Assembly (NCBI RefSeq): GCF_047495875.1
Contig: NC_092459.1
Location: forward strand, 20,135,795 to 20,199,794
From: Pithys albifrons albifrons
Lineage: Eukaryota > Chordata > Aves > Passeriformes > Thamnophilidae
Length of the DNA stretch: 64,000 bases
Direction of reading: 5' to 3'
In this document: positions 58,965 through 64,000 of the stretch, in pieces
How positions within the stretch are numbered: position 1 is the stretch's first letter
How the letters are laid out: every line of letters starts with the position of its first letter
Program-made: the position numbers and the translations under genes
The notes under the pieces: generated by a model
What the model was told of the DNA's origin: nothing
The model's database searches: none
What the model saw: only the letters and a program-made list of their open reading frames with translations

Positions 58965-61900
58965 CGTGTCTCTTATGTGAGTCGAGGGGGAAACCATAAT
59001 TTAACTACCACAGTAAGGCAAAACATAAAATGGCCTATAAAAGATCTTTTGAAAAATAAAATTAAATGATTCTTCTGGCTTGAAGCCTCTTTCCAACAAG
59101 AGCACACTCTGATTTCAGTCTTTTAAAGTTCCCTCCTGTGGGGAGACACTTAATCCTACAGCTAGCAATTACCTTTCTTATGTATCTCCAGGTAGTAGTT
59201 TGAGCTCTATGACTTTTCTGTTAAGTCTCAATTATAAACTAATCCACAGCTGATTGTTATTGCTAGCTGTGAATATGTTCCATAAAGACTGAGGATAAAT
59301 TCAAAGCCAGAGTGGGGGGAAAAAAAAGAAGTATTCTGCAAATTCGTGTTGATCTGTATTTTTTGAAATAGCAAACATACTGTGCCCCATAGAACCTTAT
59401 TTTCATCATTACTTCTTTTTAATTTAGAATCACTTTTATTTCTTCTGCCTGAGCAACATACTGTACATAGATGGGCATGCACTTTCTTACAGCAGAGTCC
59501 ATACAGCATAGAAATTCTCACTAATATTTTGAAAATATTCAACCTTTTTATTGAATTTGGATATTGAAGGACTTTAGTTTTACACTTTAGACAAGCTAAT
59601 GAAAATAGTTTTCATATATGTCAGATTCCACAGAGAGTATCAAATTTTTATATGTATGGAAATAGAGGTAAAAATACAGTTAAAAACAATATGCTTTGAC
59701 ATTTTAAGAAAGTATTTCATAATAGAATCATGGTAAGTATAAAAACAAAAGTGAAGTTAGTCATATTTAAGGGCTACAGATAAGATCTGCTTACAGAAAA
59801 GAAATTGTATGGTTTTGTGATAGTGATATACACAGTGTATTGAAATCTAGTTTTAACAGGGTTTTTTGCATGCAGATCTCACAAATACATGATTTTTTAT
59901 ACTAATACTATATTTATGAACTCACATTTCTGATTATTTTCTAAGTAAGAACAGATCCAAAACATTAAGTCAGGTCTGATTGTGTATGTTCAAAAAGTTT
60001 CCCTTACTTATTCCAACCACTTCTGAAGTATTCATATTCTATTGTTATCATTCCACCTCAATAATTCAGCAGTACTATATTAAGTACAGACATAAAATTT
60101 GCGGATCCTGTATCTTGAGGTTATATCTAGTTCTAATCCACGTAATTAAAAATGGAATACTGCCTTTTTTCATATGCAAAATTCAAAAGTTTTCTAGTTG
60201 AAAAAGGTAAGGACAGAAGATGCGTAATATAATGGGCAATACAAGTAGAAGTCAGCCCACTAAATCTAAGCAGCTTGAAGTTAGATACTTGTGTTAACCT
60301 TTTGATATCCTAGTCAGTGAAGAAGAACAACTCTTTAAGAGTGAGGTTCTTGTCCTAACACAAAATCTTAGTATGAAGGAGCCCTTGAAGGTTATTTATC
60401 TCTGGCTGTTATCTCTAGTGTCATAATGACAGCCTAAACAGCTGATTGAGATTACATAGCTGGCTTCTAGATGAAATAAACTGGAGAATATCCTATTCAA
60501 TCTCCTGTGGAAACCACTAGTAGAAGGTTAGTTGGGTTTTTTTGTGTTTGGTTTGTTGTTTTTTTTTCTATCAGAACACTGTTATAAGATTGCCCAACAA
60601 GCAGATGTTTACCTATGGGTATTTCAGTCTTAATGGCCCTGAAGCAGTGACCTGGATCACAGCAATGAGGCACTAAACACCCTATGGTAATTCTATGAAC
60701 AGCAATTATAAGACAGCCCTACCAGCATCACCACCAGATCCTGATCCTTTCACGATAGAGTGGAACTGAATAAAAGTACATAAAGAAATCCACACAACTT
60801 TTCTACAAATATTCAAAATAGGAATCTTTCTCAAACAACAACAACAACAAAAAGAGATTACCCTTTTTTTAACCCAACAACTCTGAAAATACAATTATAG
60901 TTATTGCTGTGTAACTAGGTTTAGTACAAGTTGAATTTCACATAGATTCTACACTGAAATAGACTGCCTGAGACTAGGGATGGATAATGCTAAATTTTGC
61001 TCAATGCATACAAAAAAGCCCTTTAAGGACATATAAGCTACATTTTTACTAGTGGAAGTATGCTGGCTTGTTTTCTAGGCTTGAGGGCAAAGACAGAGTT
61101 TTGTATATCCACCTCATTAACCTGTTCCTTCTGATTTCACCTGCAAAACAAAGTCTCAATGCAAACTACCTGTGAGGAATAATCTCTGGTTTGTGATAAT
61201 TACTGAACTGTGATACTTCACCTAGGCCATAAGCATGCCAGCACCCCATTCTAAAAAATAAATAGTGCAAAAGAACAAATTTCACTTCCATATCTTTACC
61301 TTGGCTATAGCAATGTAGATTTATCTGTAGAATATGTCATGCCAACATATACTTAGTTTAATGTTACTTAGAAATAGAAAACTGTTAATAGCACAATAAA
61401 AGTCTTGAAATGGAATTCAGAATCTATTTGGGAGGCGAGCTTTCATAATACATAGTCCTTTATGAAGGAACGATATCATAAAAATGTTATCAAATCTCGC
61501 TTTTTCTTACTGACATGCTACCCACAAAGGATATTGTATGGGAAAGATGAAATAGAGAAAATAAAGTTGAAAACTCCAGAAGTTAAAAGTTTTATACCTG
61601 TAGGTATTTTCAAAATAATATTAATTTTTATTTTGCTCTAAACAAAAAAACATAAGTATCTTACATATGAGCCATCATCTGGCTTCTAAGTAACCCTCAA
61701 ACCATTAAATAAGCATGATGGGTAGAGCAGGCTTTATTGTGCTCAAGTCTTGAATCTTTTCTACTTAGTAAGATATTTGTATAGCAGAATCTTTTTTGCT
61801 ATGAATATGGAATGCTTCTGTTTCAAGTCATGCTATAGATGTAAAGAGCAGGGATTAGTTTAAATACTTGACCTCTGTCATACATGACTAGAAATGTAAG

Positions 61901-62370
61901 TATATTCCTAATTACCAAGAGACACTTTCCATGTGCAGGTGTTTCCACACCCAGTTTAGAGCTCAGATGTTCAGTCTGAATCCTGTCAGAATTTTAGGAG
62001 AATGGTTAAAAATATAAGAACAAGAAAAATCCTATCCATGCTGAAGGAAGATTGAATTGGCCATCCTCCTATGGGGAACTTTATCCTTCTCTGGAGCAGA
62101 AGTTGTGATACTTTGCTTTCTCTGATATAGATTTTACATTGTCTTGACTGGGACCTAATAGCAAGTGAAAGATTCTGAACTCAGGTGTTTTCAATGTATT
62201 GTTCCAGTGGTGGAATATATGTAAATGAATAAGAGAAACTAATGAGGGAAGTAAAAAGCTTTCAGTCTTAGATATACATTGTGCTGAGACATTTACAAAC
62301 AGCAGCTCAATCACATGTCTGCAATGGGAAAACAAACCAGTGTGTGAAAAAAGAACATACCCAACCATTG

Positions 62371-62410
62371 AATTAATTTAAAATTTAAATTTAAAATTTA
62401 ATTTAAAATA
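62371..62410. repeat. AATTTAAA low-complexity repeat
   Basis: Short A and T blocks repeat (AATTTAAAATTTAAATTT and so on). The centre is self-complementary, so it could form a weak hairpin. Confidence 0.8.
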
Positions 62411-62849
62411 TTTCTTTCACTGAAAGATTTTGAAGAGTAGATTTAGCAAGAATAAAATTTGCTTTTGAAATTTTACAATTCCTGAGCAGGATATGAAATC
62501 CCATGATGCATTTCTACCACTATGCTTAGAATTTCACCAAGAGAAATCACTGCCAAAAAAAGGGAAAACACAGTAGTACATAGCATATAATACATATATA
62601 ATAATTTCCTAGATGAAACATTTTAGCCCCATTATTTCCATGTTCATTTTGATGGTTACTGCTCAATGGTATGTTGATCTAAGACAAGATTTGCAAGCCC
62701 AGATTTATTGAAGGCCAGAAATGTCACACATTCATAGTGTGGGAGCACTTACATAAACTCTACTTAAATCACCTCTATGTACACGCTACAGACTCTTCAT
62801 TAGAATAGGTTATGGGTGTGTCTGTTGCCATTTTATTTCAATTATTTCA

Positions 62850-64000
<1,151 letters not shown>

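Overview
This window is vertebrate nuclear DNA, almost certainly from a bird. It is AT-rich, mostly non-coding, and carries CR1 retrotransposon tails plus several degenerate LTRs of avian endogenous-retrovirus type. It is not prokaryotic: there are no operons, CRISPR arrays, tRNAs or rRNAs that I can see. The LTR content looks more neoavian (possibly songbird) than galliform, but that is only an impression.

The whole window lies inside one gene on the minus strand. Thirteen coding exons, 1,935 nt or 645 codons, splice in one frame and encode alternating CUB and Sushi (CCP) domains. The domain order and sequence identify it as CSMD3 (CUB and Sushi multiple domains 3), a giant single-pass neuronal membrane protein. 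In transcript order (right to left): a Sushi split over 63007-62889 and 57352-57283; a CUB over 55172-55056 and 53294-53085; a Sushi at 42978-42790; a CUB over 37403-37226 and 36076-35931; a Sushi split over 34589-34509 and 34359-34246; a CUB over 23909-23721 and 19294-19148; then two consecutive Sushi exons at 10487-10299 and 1813-1628. The switch from alternation to back-to-back Sushis shows that the 23909-19148 CUB is the last one (CUB14 in the family layout), so the window covers the end of the CUB/Sushi alternating region and the start of the tandem-Sushi stalk. Promoter, signal peptide, transmembrane segment, cytoplasmic tail and stop codon lie outside.

Every domain begins and ends in phase 1, so whole domains could be skipped in frame, whereas several single exons could not. 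The 70-nt exon at 57352-57283 and the 81-nt and 114-nt exons are too short for ORF scanning and were found by matching splice phases and Sushi cysteines.

The rest is intron (0.15 to 10.3 kb each). It holds five CR1 pieces (one about 1.2 kb with a decayed reverse-transcriptase remnant), five fairly clear ERV LTRs (one nested inside another, one solo with an imperfect 6-bp target duplication), two less certain LTR-like segments, and assorted microsatellites. I found no convincing new biological system. The items most worth checking are a weak GTTGGT donor at 35930, a TTTC microsatellite abutting a donor at 62888, the nested LTR at 14458-16149, and an unexplained 200-codon plus-strand ORF at 53414-54016.
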